DNA from: Dryas octopetala
Lineage: Eukaryota; Streptophyta; Magnoliopsida; Rosales; Rosaceae
Direction of reading: 5' to 3'
Length of the DNA stretch: 64,000 bases
Assembly: GCA_963921425.1 (NCBI GenBank)
Contig: OY992836.1
Location: 4,789,825 to 4,853,824 of the forward strand
A program made the translations under genes and the position numbers. Shown here one piece after another: positions 22,436 through 32,844 of the stretch. The notes under the pieces are model-generated. The model was not told the origin of the DNA, made no database searches, and saw only the letters and a program-made list of their open reading frames with translations. Within the stretch, counting starts at the first letter, position 1. Every line of letters starts with the position of its first letter.

Positions 22436-25252
22436 ATGCACGGGAGACGATCGCTCAATCTAGCGCTTATTCCAATCGATCACGAACTTGAGCACACTCT
22501 CCGTAATCAGCGAAGGGAGAAAACGCAGCAGACTATTTTAAGACCAACTATGGGGGATCAACTAATACTACCTAACCCAGAACCACCCAAGAAGCTTCGA
22601 GATTACACCGCCCCTGCAGAATACAGTGCTCCTTCATGTATTGTCTTAACTCCGATCGTGCAACGTTTCGAGATTCGTCCACAAACCATTCAATCCTTGC
22701 CCATCTTCCATGGAAAAGAAGAAGAAAATCCTTACAACCATCTCAAGACATTTTTCAATATTTGCTCCACATTCAGCTATGCTGGGATAACTGAGGAACA
22801 AGTTCGACTCCGTTTGTTTCCATTCTCGTTGAGGGATAAGGCATTGAATTGGTTAGACTCTCTTCCTGCGGCATCTATCAACTCTTGGACAGAGTTATCC
22901 AAGAAATTTCTGAGTAAATATTTTCCTGCTCGAAAAACTAATGCTGTGTTGAATAACATTATGAGTTTCCGTCAACTGGACGGCGAACAATTTCATGAAA
23001 GCTGGGAACGTTACAAGGATTTTTATCTTCAATGTCCTCATCATGGGATAGATACTTGGCAGAAAGTCCAGTATTTTTATAGAGGGCTTAAACCTCAGAG
23101 CAGGAGTATGGTTGATTCAACAGTGGGTGGAAGCTTAATGGATAAAACTGCAGATGAGGCGATCGATATTTTTGAGACTATTTGTGAGAACTCTGAGCAT
23201 TGGGACCTTCCTACGACAGATTCTCAAGTTACGGCTCCACCAGTAACAAAGAAAGGAGGCATGTATGAAGTTAATTCTAGGACAGGTTTGGAAGCACAGG
23301 TTGCAGCTCTAACAAAGCTTCTCGCACCATTAGTGACCAAGGTCACAGCACAACCATGTACTTTGTGTGCTAGCATCGCTCATGACACCGCAAATTGTCC
23401 GTCGAATCCTACATTAGAAGATGTGCAAGAGGTTAATGCATTCAATGGAAGGCCGCGGAATGATCCTTATTCAAACACTTATAATCCGGGGTGGAAACAA
23501 CATCCTAACTTTTCTTGGAGTAACTCACAGAATACCTTGGGACCATCTAATTTTTCAAGGCCGTATCAGCAATCCTATCAAGCTCCTCCAGTGCAACAAG
23601 AGGACCCTTCTATCAAGGAGATGTTAACTCATCTCGTAAAGGAGATGTCAAGCTATAAACAAGAGGTAGCATCACTGAAACAAAGCCAATCAATTTTGGA
23701 GAAAAGTCAGTCAAAGCTCGAGGTTCAATTAAGTCAAATAGCTACTGCTGTGAGTAGTTTGGCGAGAGGACAAGGACAATTTCCTAGCCAAACGGAAGCT
23801 AATCCAAGGAATAATGAGCAAGTTCAAGCTATTACAACTTTGAGGAGTGGAAAAATAATAGATAACAAGGTTGGAAATCATGGAGAGATGGAAGAAAGAA
23901 AGGTCGAATCTGAGCATGACAAGCAGACAACTAGCCTTGCTAAAGCTGCCAAATCAGACCAGCAAGTGTCCTTTAGTTCCAATGCAGACCAACAAGGTTT
24001 TAAAACTGCTTCATTGCAGCAAGATACCTTGCCCAGCCCTCCAATAACTTCTTTGCCTTTTCCTCAACGTGCAAAGCAAGCAAGAAAAGAGAAGAACATG
24101 GGAGATATTCTAGAGCAATTCAAGAAGGTGCAAATTAATATTCCTTTGCTAGAGGCTATCAAACAAATTCCTTCTTATGCAAAGTTTTTGAAGGATTTAT
24201 GCACCAACAAAAGGAAATTTGATGAACATGAAAAGGTGATGTTGTCAGAGGAAGTTAGTGCTGTGCTTCAAAGGAAATTGCCACCGAAACTCAAAGATCC
24301 TGGCAGCTTTACAGTACCATGTACAATTGGAGCAAGGAATTTTGACAGAGCATTACTGGATCTGGGAGCAAGTGTGAACTTAATGCCTTATTCTGTTTAT
24401 GAACACCTTGGTTTGGGTGAGCTGAAACCTATTTCAATATCTCTACAATTCGCGGATCGTTCTGTAAAATATCCAAGAGGCATCATTGAGGACGTACTTG
24501 TCAAAGTTGATGAATTTATTCTCCCTGCTGATTTTATTGTTTTGGACATGGAAGAAGTTGAACTTCCGGACCGCAAGCTACCTCTCATTCTTGGTAGACC
24601 CTTCATGGCCACTGCGGGCACAAAAATTGATGTTAAAGAAGGGTTACTAACCATGACTGTGCAAGATACTACTGTTAAATTTCAGGTCTTTGAGGTTTTG
24701 AAGAAACCCATGGATCTGTATGATTGTTTTCATGTGGAAGCTGTGGATCGCATAATTGAGACTACATTTATTGAATCAAGCTCCACCGATCCTCTAGAAG
24801 TTTGCATAACTCAACATGGCATGAATTTTGACAAAGTCTCAGTACTAGCAGCAGCCCAAGAACTTCAAGCTGTGAACTCTTACCCTCCTACAAGCCATCC
24901 TAAGTTCGAAGTGTTGCCATCCTCACATGCCAAACTCGTTCCTTCCATCATCCAACCTCCAACACTTGAACTGAAGCCCCTTCCAAAGACTTTAAAATAT
25001 GTATATTTGCTGAGTCGGGCTGACGACTTTAAATTCAACGCTTCTTGGGAGGCAACCCAAGTGTTGGGATGGATGAGATGGGAGCTTGACCTTCGTATTC
25101 GCGCACTGCTGCCGACCATGACTTCTAATACCCAGGGAGCTCTCAACTTAACCTCCTTGATCTTTACACATATATATTTTCTCTTCTTTACTGTGTCTAT
25201 TTGTTCCTCCCTTATTTATCTGATTCCTTGCATGTTATTTTCAATCTTTTAA
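22436..25252 (+). CDS. gag-protease polyprotein of the nested element
   Basis: 938 codons, uninterrupted. Residues ~60-280 are a retrotransposon gag domain (LPIFHGKEEENPYNHLKTF; ALNWLDSLP; ISFRQLDGE-like turn; YKDFYLQCPHHGI). A Cys/His cluster is at ~303-315 (CTLCASIAHDTANC). A coiled coil lies at ~395-440 and a low-complexity linker follows. An aspartic protease fold is at ~620-740 (LLDLGASVNLMPYSVY active site; LILGRPFMATAGTKIDV flap-side motif). At ~880 the ELKPLPKTLKYVYL motif occurs, which in full-length relatives directly precedes RT. Here it is followed after a few residues by sequence from ttgggaggcaacccaag, a block that in relatives lies after pol. So RT-RNase H-integrase has been removed by one deletion, and the last ~60 codons are read-through of noncoding DNA. 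ATG at 22436 is used; a second ATG (22550) starting MGDQ is also plausible. Confidence 0.9.
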   Translation: MHGRRSLNLALIPIDHELEHTLRNQRREKTQQTILRPTMGDQLILPNPEPPKKLRDYTAPAEYSAPSCIVLTPIVQRFEIRPQTIQSLPIFHGKEEENPYNHLKTFFNICSTFSYAGITEEQVRLRLFPFSLRDKALNWLDSLPAASINSWTELSKKFLSKYFPARKTNAVLNNIMSFRQLDGEQFHESWERYKDFYLQCPHHGIDTWQKVQYFYRGLKPQSRSMVDSTVGGSLMDKTADEAIDIFETICENSEHWDLPTTDSQVTAPPVTKKGGMYEVNSRTGLEAQVAALTKLLAPLVTKVTAQPCTLCASIAHDTANCPSNPTLEDVQEVNAFNGRPRNDPYSNTYNPGWKQHPNFSWSNSQNTLGPSNFSRPYQQSYQAPPVQQEDPSIKEMLTHLVKEMSSYKQEVASLKQSQSILEKSQSKLEVQLSQIATAVSSLARGQGQFPSQTEANPRNNEQVQAITTLRSGKIIDNKVGNHGEMEERKVESEHDKQTTSLAKAAKSDQQVSFSSNADQQGFKTASLQQDTLPSPPITSLPFPQRAKQARKEKNMGDILEQFKKVQINIPLLEAIKQIPSYAKFLKDLCTNKRKFDEHEKVMLSEEVSAVLQRKLPPKLKDPGSFTVPCTIGARNFDRALLDLGASVNLMPYSVYEHLGLGELKPISISLQFADRSVKYPRGIIEDVLVKVDEFILPADFIVLDMEEVELPDRKLPLILGRPFMATAGTKIDVKEGLLTMTVQDTTVKFQVFEVLKKPMDLYDCFHVEAVDRIIETTFIESSSTDPLEVCITQHGMNFDKVSVLAAAQELQAVNSYPPTSHPKFEVLPSSHAKLVPSIIQPPTLELKPLPKTLKYVYLLSRADDFKFNASWEATQVLGWMRWELDLRIRALLPTMTSNTQGALNLTSLIFTHIYFLFFTVSICSSLIYLIPCMLFSIF

Positions 25253-27213
25253 CATTGGGGACAATGTTCTATTCAAGTTTGGGGGTGGTGTCTTTTAATT
25301 TCTTTTTGAAATAAAAAAAATAAAAAATAAAAAAATCATTTTTGTGTGTTTAGTTGCCTTCCAAATCCAATGATGGGAATAGGAACTTGATCTGCAAGAG
25401 CTAGAAGGAACATTGAGCATTGATTTGGGTCTAGATCTTAATTTGTAGTTTTTCATCATGCTTAAATTCTCATTGTGCGTAGCTTAGGTTGGTGTGGAAC
25501 TTTTGATATCTGAAAAACTATGTGAGAACTAAGTTGGACTTGTATAACCCCTGTGAGTATTGAGCCTAGTTACCTATCTTTGAGAGTGATATTTATTGTT
25601 TCATCATCTTTCTTTTTCTTGTATTTTTTTATGGTCTCATTTTTGAATTGTAACTCTAGAACTTCCTTCAATACCTCTTGAGACTTTGAATTAATTTTCA
25701 TGATCTTTAGGAAGTGATTAAGGCATGTAGGATTAACCACTATGACCAAACAAGCTTGTGTCCTTAACATATTATCCTTTAGATAGCCCCTTTGTGCCTA
25801 AATAAGCCGTTTCTTTCATGAAACCACATCATCCTCAGTCCTGAACTTAAACACATATCCTTACCCTATTTTATGAGATTAGTAGAGAAAAATTGCTATA
25901 AGGGAATGCATGATTATTAATGGTTCAGATTGGTTCTCAGTCAGCAAGTAGCAGCTCAAAGAAAAATGTGGGGGCTGGAAGGTGTTAGTAAGTCATGGAA
26001 ATTGTGTCTTGGACATATTTGAGTACACAACTCTTATATTACTCTGAATATCTGATCTTTGTGACAGTTGCATTAATTTACTAATAATTTATAGCTATTT
26101 CACTGCTTATCTTTTGACAAAGAAAAAAAAAAAAAAAAAAAAAAAAAAGCAATTTTGATTATTGACGGCATGATGTGTTGAGACTAGTATGTTTTGTTGA
26201 GAAGAATAAGGTTGGAGTGTCTACAAGAAGAAAAATAAGCAATAAAGAAAAAAAAAAAGAATTGAAAAAAAAAAAAAAAGGAATTGTAGATACAGCCGTG
26301 ATCCCATCAGGTTTTGAAATCTTTAGTACATGGCATTGATCAATATTCAGATACCATTATTCTTCTTTTGTTTTCACCTCAGCATAAATGTTCATCTGGA
26401 CCTACGAATTGTTGGCATTAGAATTGATTTTGGGTTTGGAAAATTTGGATTCTTGTGCAGCCTACAGTTTTGAAGTATTTTCCAACTTACCCTGATCATG
26501 TATTCTCTGCTAATTCCCTTGTGATCATCATTTGCTCTACTAATTCCCTTGTGATCATCATTTGCTCTACTAATTTTCATAGAATCTTTGTGATATCCTT
26601 ATCCTTTCTTTCTTTTGCCCTTACCCCCAAGCCCCATTACAACCATGAGTAAAGACCTTTTGATCTTAGAGATTATGTGAATTTGATCTGTGGAGATAAG
26701 GTAAAGAAGGGAGCATATGGAAGCAATTTCCTATCTTTTATTGAGATCATGTTATTTTCAGAAAAAGAGCTTTCTTTTATAATAAATTTATGTGAGCTAT
26801 TTGTTGTCATATACATTATTCTTCTCACATAAACATGAGTGAAAAGTTATGGACTAGCCAGAAAATTTGTGTGCTTCATTGTGAGTGTATGTCTTGGTGA
26901 GATTTTGGAGTTAAAACTAATTCTTACATGTTTATTTGGATATTGAAGTTCTGCATGAACTCATGACTATTTTACACTATATTTGAGCATGATTGATATG
27001 AACTTTGTCCACACGTGATTAAGAGTTCTGATGGACCTGTTTTAATGTTTTATGAACCTTTGATACTCTAATGCTGCACTTTAGTTCTCTGAGGTAATTA
27101 TTGGAAGGTTTAGGACTTTTTATGGTTTATTCTTGGTGTGTTTGTGTTTTTAATTTCTGTTTTTATTTTGTTTTGTTGCTTGAGGACAAGCAAAGTTCAA
27201 GTTTGGGGGTATT
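25253..27213 (+). other. 3' noncoding region of the nested element
   Basis: Begins with aacattggggacaatgtt and a first aagtttgggggtgg polypurine-like tract (about 25276), then noncoding sequence. It contains two long poly-A runs (about 26123-26148 and 26264-26279), a short tandem repeat (cttgtgatcatcatttgctctactaatt type, about 26518-26573) and the functional polypurine tract at 27199-27213. No envelope-like or other ORF is supported. Confidence 0.75.
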
Positions 27214-28740
27214 TGATCTGACCATTATTTCATATACTTTTATACTCTTGTTCTTGGATTATTGTTATGTTTTAGAGTGTTTTTAGTTCGTTTTAATTTA
27301 GTTTTATATTTTTATAGGTTTGAAGAGTAAAGAGGAGAAAACAAAGCAAAAGGGATATTTTTGAAGTGGAAATTACTGGGCAAATCAGTCAAGTTCGCGG
27401 AATAAACTGCACCTCCTCGGAGCAAACCAGATGTTGTGCCCTATACCGTTGGAAAGATACGGATGTTAGCTTTCCGAGGAATTTTACGGTTCGTGATTTG
27501 CATTTTTCTAGGAGAAGTTATGGCTATTTGACTGAAGGCAGTTCAGGCAGAAAAGTTTGTGCGAAAATGCAAAGTAATTTTTTTTAGATTTCTTTCTTGG
27601 AGCCCAATTGATGTTATGTGTATTTGGGAAATATCTAGAGGGATCCAGGTTTATTCTTTTAAGGTCTAATCCTATCTTTGTTGGGATTTTGGGTGCCAAA
27701 TCATCAATGACAACTCATCATAAGAGTAATCCAAGTCCAACAAGGAAAGCTTTTACCAAAGAAGAAAAAGATTTGTTTCTTATTTAAAGGAAGGAGATCA
27801 TCATCTTTTCGGGTGAGCTGAGAGGGAAGAAAGAGAGAGAAGAAGTGGCTGCCATCATTGTTTTATTCCATCCGTCGTCATAGTTCATAAGTTTTTTTTA
27901 ATGTTTTCTAGATTTTTAATTATGTTTTCTTTAAACATGAGCAACTAAACTCTTTTTCTAGGGATAGGATGATGCCCTAGCATGAATGTTTATGGTTTTT
28001 AATATTTATTCAATGGATTTCTAGTTTCTTTTAGATGAATGCTTAATCACTGTTTTAATTGTTGCTATTTGTTAAGTTCTTTGACTGCGCATCTTAGGGC
28101 TTTGCATCTAGTAATTTGAAGTTGAATTTGAGGCTGAGAGGCAATATAATTTGAATTAGCTTTTTGTGGTTGAGTGTGGTAAATTACATTGTTGCTCGAG
28201 AGAGAATAATGATTTGCTTGGTTCTCTTGTTTTCTAGAGCGTAATGAATCCTATTTGTTAAATTTGTGCCTGAGAAGGATAAATTGCATGTTAGGGTATA
28301 CGACCTTTGCCTGAGAAGGAAAGAATCATGCACTTAAGGAAAACTATGGTCTAAGTGTCTGAGAGGAACTTAGATACGAGAATTATCATCTAAAGAATTC
28401 AAAGAATTTGTTGAATGTATTAAAACCTAAACTGGATTGCTTGTGGTTGATTCCGAATCCCTAGTTCTTCCAATTGATTGTTAAACCATAATATTTTATT
28501 TTCATTAGTTTACTTATTGTTCTTGATCCTTGTTTTTAATTGTTGCGTTTTCATTTGCTCTCATCATAAATCATCACACTACTCTTCTAAAGTCATTTTT
28601 AATTTTCAAGTTGTGTTTATTTTTATTAGATCCAAATAAGGAATTTAAATTTTTGAATTAAATTAATAATCCTCGTGGGTACGACAACCTTTTATCCATA
28701 TACTATATTACATCCACCCTGTATACTTGCAGGAAATTCA
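27214..28740 (+). repeat. 3' LTR of the nested gypsy-type element
   Basis: Starts directly after gtttgggggtattt. It ends in GGAAATTCA, then ccgtccatgtcaaatg resumes the Sirevirus frame. Confidence 0.95.
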
Positions 28741-31339
28741 CCGTCCATGTCAAATGGGGAAGCAAACCAAAGAACCACACAAAAGAGTCAAAGACATAGG
28801 CACCTCTAGGACACTTGAACTAATTCACTTGGATTTAGTTGGTCCGGTCCAAACCTTGTCAATAGGTGGAAAGAAATACATTCTAGTCATGGTAGATGAT
28901 TTTTCTAGGTACACTTGGGTGTCATTTCTTAAGGACAAGTCGGAGACATTTCATCATTTTGTCAAGATTGTGAAACTGCAGAAAAGTGAAGGTATGTCGA
29001 GTCTGTCAACCCTGTCCAGAATCAGATCAGACCATGGTACTGAGTTTGAAAACTCTCAATTCGATGAGTTTTGTTGTCAAATGGGTATCAAACATGAATT
29101 CTCAGCTCCAATAACACCCCAACAAAATGGAATCGTTGAGAGAAAGAATAGGGTTTTGATTGAGATGGCTAGAGTGATGTTGAATAGCAAAAATCTTGCT
29201 AAACATTTCTGGGCTGAGGCGGTAAACACGGCATGTTACATCATAAATAGAGTCTATCTTAGGCCGGGAACCAAAAAGACTCCCTATGAACTGTGGAAGG
29301 GTAGGAAACCTAAGGTTACACACTTTAGAGTGTTTGGGAGTGCATGTTACATCCTTAGGGATAGAGAACATTTGGGAAAATTTGATTCCAAGAGAGATGA
29401 GGGTCTGTTTTTAGGCTATTCATCCAACAGTAGAGCATTTAGAGTCTTCAATTTGCGAACAAATTCTATGTTGGAATCCATAAATGTGAAAATAGATGAT
29501 CATGATGCATCTATTGAAATGGCTGCAGATAAGGATGGATTGTTCCCACAATCTGATCCTAAAGAGGTTAGTTTGGTTAAAGAAGAGTCCAAGTCAGGCA
29601 GTGATGAACCTACTGGTGACTCAAAAATTGTTGAGTTTGACAAGTCAGAGAGCGAACAAAATGACAAAACTCTGAGTGACAGATCTGAAAAACCAAGATG
29701 GGTGAGGTGTAACCATGGTGAAGATGTAATTCTAGGTTCTTTAGACCAGCCAGTTAGGACTAGAAAACAAATGGCAAATGAACTTGCTCATGTGTGCTAT
29801 GTGTCCATTGTTGAACCTAAAAATGTCAAAGAAGCACTCAATCATGAGGAATGGGTGAGTGCAATGCATGAGGAATTGAACCAATTTGAGAGAAACCAAG
29901 TGTGGACTCTTGTAGAGAGACCAACCAACACAAATGTCATTGGAACCAAATGGATATTCAAAAATAAATCCGATGAATTTGGGAATGTCGTTAGAAACAA
30001 GGCTAGGCTTGTTGCTCAAGGGTACTCTCAACTAGAGGGTATTGATTTTGATGAGACTTTTGCACCCGTTGCTAGACTAGAGTCCGTTAGGTTGCTTTGT
30101 GCCATTGCATGTCATCTTAAGTTCAAATTGTATCAAATGGATGTCAAAACAGCGTTTTTAAATGGATACTTGAATGAGGAAGTTTTTGTAGAACAACCAA
30201 AAGGTTTTGAGGATCCTCACATGAGAGATGGTGTCTATAAATTGAGGAAAGCCTTGTATGGGCTGAAGCAAGCTCCAAGAGCTTGGTATGAGAGACTCTC
30301 TCATCACTTGTTGTCCAATGGGTATCAAAGAGGGTCGGTTGACAAGACCCTATTTGTAAAAAGGTTGAAAAATGATGTCTTGATTGCTTAAGTTTATGTG
30401 GATGATATTGTTTTTGGTTCTACTTCAGATTTTCATGTTAAGAGATTCATTGATGTAATGTCTAGTGAATTTGAAATGAGTCTAGTTGGTGAAATGAATT
30501 TCTTTTTAGGGCTTCAAGTCAAGCAAGTAGATAGTGGGATATTTATCTCCCAATCTAAGTATGCTAGAAACTTGGTCAAAAAGTTTGGGCTTGAGTCTTC
30601 CAAAGTGGCTACTACTCCAATGAGTAAAAGCTCCAAACTTCATAGGGATCCAAATGGTAAGCAAGTGGACCAAACCTTGTATAGAAGCATGATAGGAAGT
30701 CTCCTCTACCTCACAGCTAGTAGACCGGACATATCGTTTGCGGTAGGAGTGTGTGCTAGGTTCCAAAGTGATCCCAAAGAATCCCATTTGTTTGCAACAA
30801 AAAGAATCATCAAATATGTAAGTGGGACTCTTGACTATGGGTTGTGGTATACCCATGACACCAACACTAAATTGGTTGGATTTAGTGACTCCGATTGGGC
30901 TGGGTGTAGTGATGATTTGAAGAGCACCTCGGGTGGTGCTTTCTATGTTGGGAATAACTTAGTGTCTTGGCATAGCAAGAAACAGAATTCTGTCTCTTTG
31001 TCGACTGCTGAGGCTGAATACATAGCAGCAGGGAGTTGTTGTACACAACTCATTTGGATGAGGCAAATGTTAGCTGATTATGGAATTGATGAGAAAACTT
31101 TTCTCATCTATTGTGATAACATGAGTGCTATAGATATCTCCAAGAACCCGGTGCAACATACTAGAACCAAGCATATTGACATAAGACATCATTTCATTCG
31201 AGATCTTGTGGAGAGTGGCACTCTTACCTTGACTTTTGTTCCTTCCGAACAACAACTTGCAGACATCTTTACAAAAGCTCTAGAGAATCCAAAGCACATT
31301 AGTCTTCGGAAGTCAATTGGCATTTGTACACATGCATGA
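28741..31339 (+). pseudogene. Sirevirus integrase, reverse transcriptase and RNase H, one stop in RT
   Basis: Continues the frame left at 19933. The integrase zinc-site end (PCQMGKQTK) is followed by the core with Asp at 28832 (HLDLVGP), Asp at 29030 (RSDHGTEF) and Glu at 29138 (GIVERKNR), giving the D,D-35-E spacing. RT spans ~29850-30600: [18 protein letters not shown] with catalytic Asp, [11 protein letters not shown], and YVDD at 30395-30406. RNase H spans ~30885-31320 with SDSDWAGC, STAEAEYIA, YCDNMSA. A single TAA at 30389-30391 sits two codons before YVDD; a C-to-T change in a CAA codon would explain it. Everything else stays open, so this is a fresh lesion in an otherwise sound polymerase. 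An independent start at 30398 would lack most of RT. Confidence 0.93.
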
Positions 31340-32844
31340 GTCTTTGTAGTTAAATGTGCTTCATTGTTTAAGTTTCTTTTATTTGGTTAAGTAGTTTTTC
31401 TTTTAAAGAAAATAACCACCTTGAAAGGTCTTAACATTATGTGTCACACTCTCTTTGATATTCAAAAAGGTTCTTGCATAACTTGAGTCTTGTCTATAAG
31501 CATAATCCCTCCTTCTTGTCAAATATTAGCCTTGATTTATTTAAACACTTTGTCATAATCAATCAAACTTGTTAAATGCTTTTCAAAGACAATTTGTTTG
31601 AGGATGCAATTTAGCCCTTCAATATAATTCCTCATTTGTGATCCATCTTCAGCTACACTTTTCTCATTTGAACAAATGTGCACCATACAAAATAACAAAA
31701 AAAAAAAAAAAAGGAAGTGTGACCAAAGAAGTCACGGCCCTAGGAAGAAACAAGGTGTTTTTATGGTGTTCTAGGGTAAAGAGTCGCAAAATTGGACCAA
31801 ATCATTGCACTTGACTTGGGATGTGCCTAAACAAAACAAATGAAAATAATTTTCTCATAGCCATTGTCATGAGTTGAAAATCTTTGCTTTCAAGATTTGT
31901 TCCCAAATTAGAAATTCTCTTGAGTGGTTAAATTCCAATCTCTTGTAGTGGATGAAACTTATTTAACCTCTTTGATTGTCATTGACATTGTTTTACCATC
32001 TTGAACAAGTCTTGCATGCTAGCATTGACCTCCCTATATCCCAAATATGCTTATTTTCTTGCACAAAGTCTGCAATCTTCATTTTCCATATCTATGAGAG
32101 TGTTGACATTGGTGGATAATTCTTTTCAATTGTGTTTGTTGTTTTTGTCACATTTGCTTTGTCAAAAATAAAAATCCCTGAAGCACATCTAACTCCTAGA
32201 TTTTTTTGTGTGTCATTGCTTCCAATTCTCTAAGGATTCCTCTATCTTTTTTGTTTTATGTTCCAGTACGCAATTTGTTCATTTTGACTAGTCTAACAAT
32301 CGTCAAATACAGTCAATTTTCACAGGACCATTCTGCACCTTGGATTACTGTTAATTAAAGGGCATTTCAGACTTTTCTGCATACCTATGTTCTTCTCTAG
32401 CTGTCCCTCATATTACATGTCTATATTCTGCAAGCCCGGTATCGAGATGTTGCATTTAGGGGGAGTTTGTCTTTAGGGGGAGTTTGTCTTTAGGGGAGTT
32501 AGCATTTAGGGGGAGTTAGAATTTAGGGGGAGTTAGAATTTTATGGAATTTACTCTTTGAGCATGTATTTTTCTATTGCATTTCGCTCCAATTTTTCTGT
32601 GCTTCTGAACTAAATTTTCTTTTATGTATATCCTTTTGTCTTTCCATGACAAAAAGGGGGAGAATGTACATTGGTTGTTGTTTAATCTCCATTGCTTGCT
32701 GCGTTTAAACTGCATACTATCATATTTTGTGTTGTGCAAGTTCTTCTTCTTGCAGGTACATTATAACAAGTGTTGGGCTGTGTGTTGAGAGTCTTGTGAG
32801 GTGAATGGGTTATTGTTTTGTCAAGGAAAGCCAAAGGGGGAGAT
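31340..32844 (+). other. Sirevirus 3' noncoding region with repeated polypurine tracts
   Basis: No ORF of note. At 32455-32540 a short unit (tttagggggagtt) is repeated five times, another aaaaagggggagaatg lies at about 32650, and the tract used for plus-strand priming (ccaaagggggagat) abuts the LTR. Multiple polypurine tracts upstream of the 3' LTR are a described Sirevirus hallmark. Envelope-like ORFs found in some Sireviruses are not present. Confidence 0.8.

Larger units (their letters stand above)
19934..28740 (+). mobile_element. Ty3/gypsy-type element with gag and protease only, nested in the Sirevirus
   Basis: LTRs of 1,527 bp (19934-21460 and 27214-28740) start TGATCTGACC and end GGAAATTCA. 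They appear identical along their length. A primer-site region ttggcgccgttgccgggga begins about 21468. A single ORF (22436-25252) gives gag plus protease; RT, RNase H and integrase are absent. About 2 kb of noncoding DNA follows, ending in a polypurine tract (aagtttgggggtattt) before the 3' LTR. Gypsy assignment rests on the gag type and on LDLGAS protease wording typical of non-chromovirus plant gypsy elements. The element splits the Sirevirus pre-integrase/integrase frame. No 5 bp target duplication is seen: tgtgg lies left, ccgtc right. It must depend on polymerase supplied in trans. Confidence 0.92.

Noticed and set aside
31340..32844. Envelope-like ORF of the Sirevirus
   Set aside because: No frame of useful length between RNase H and the 3' LTR.
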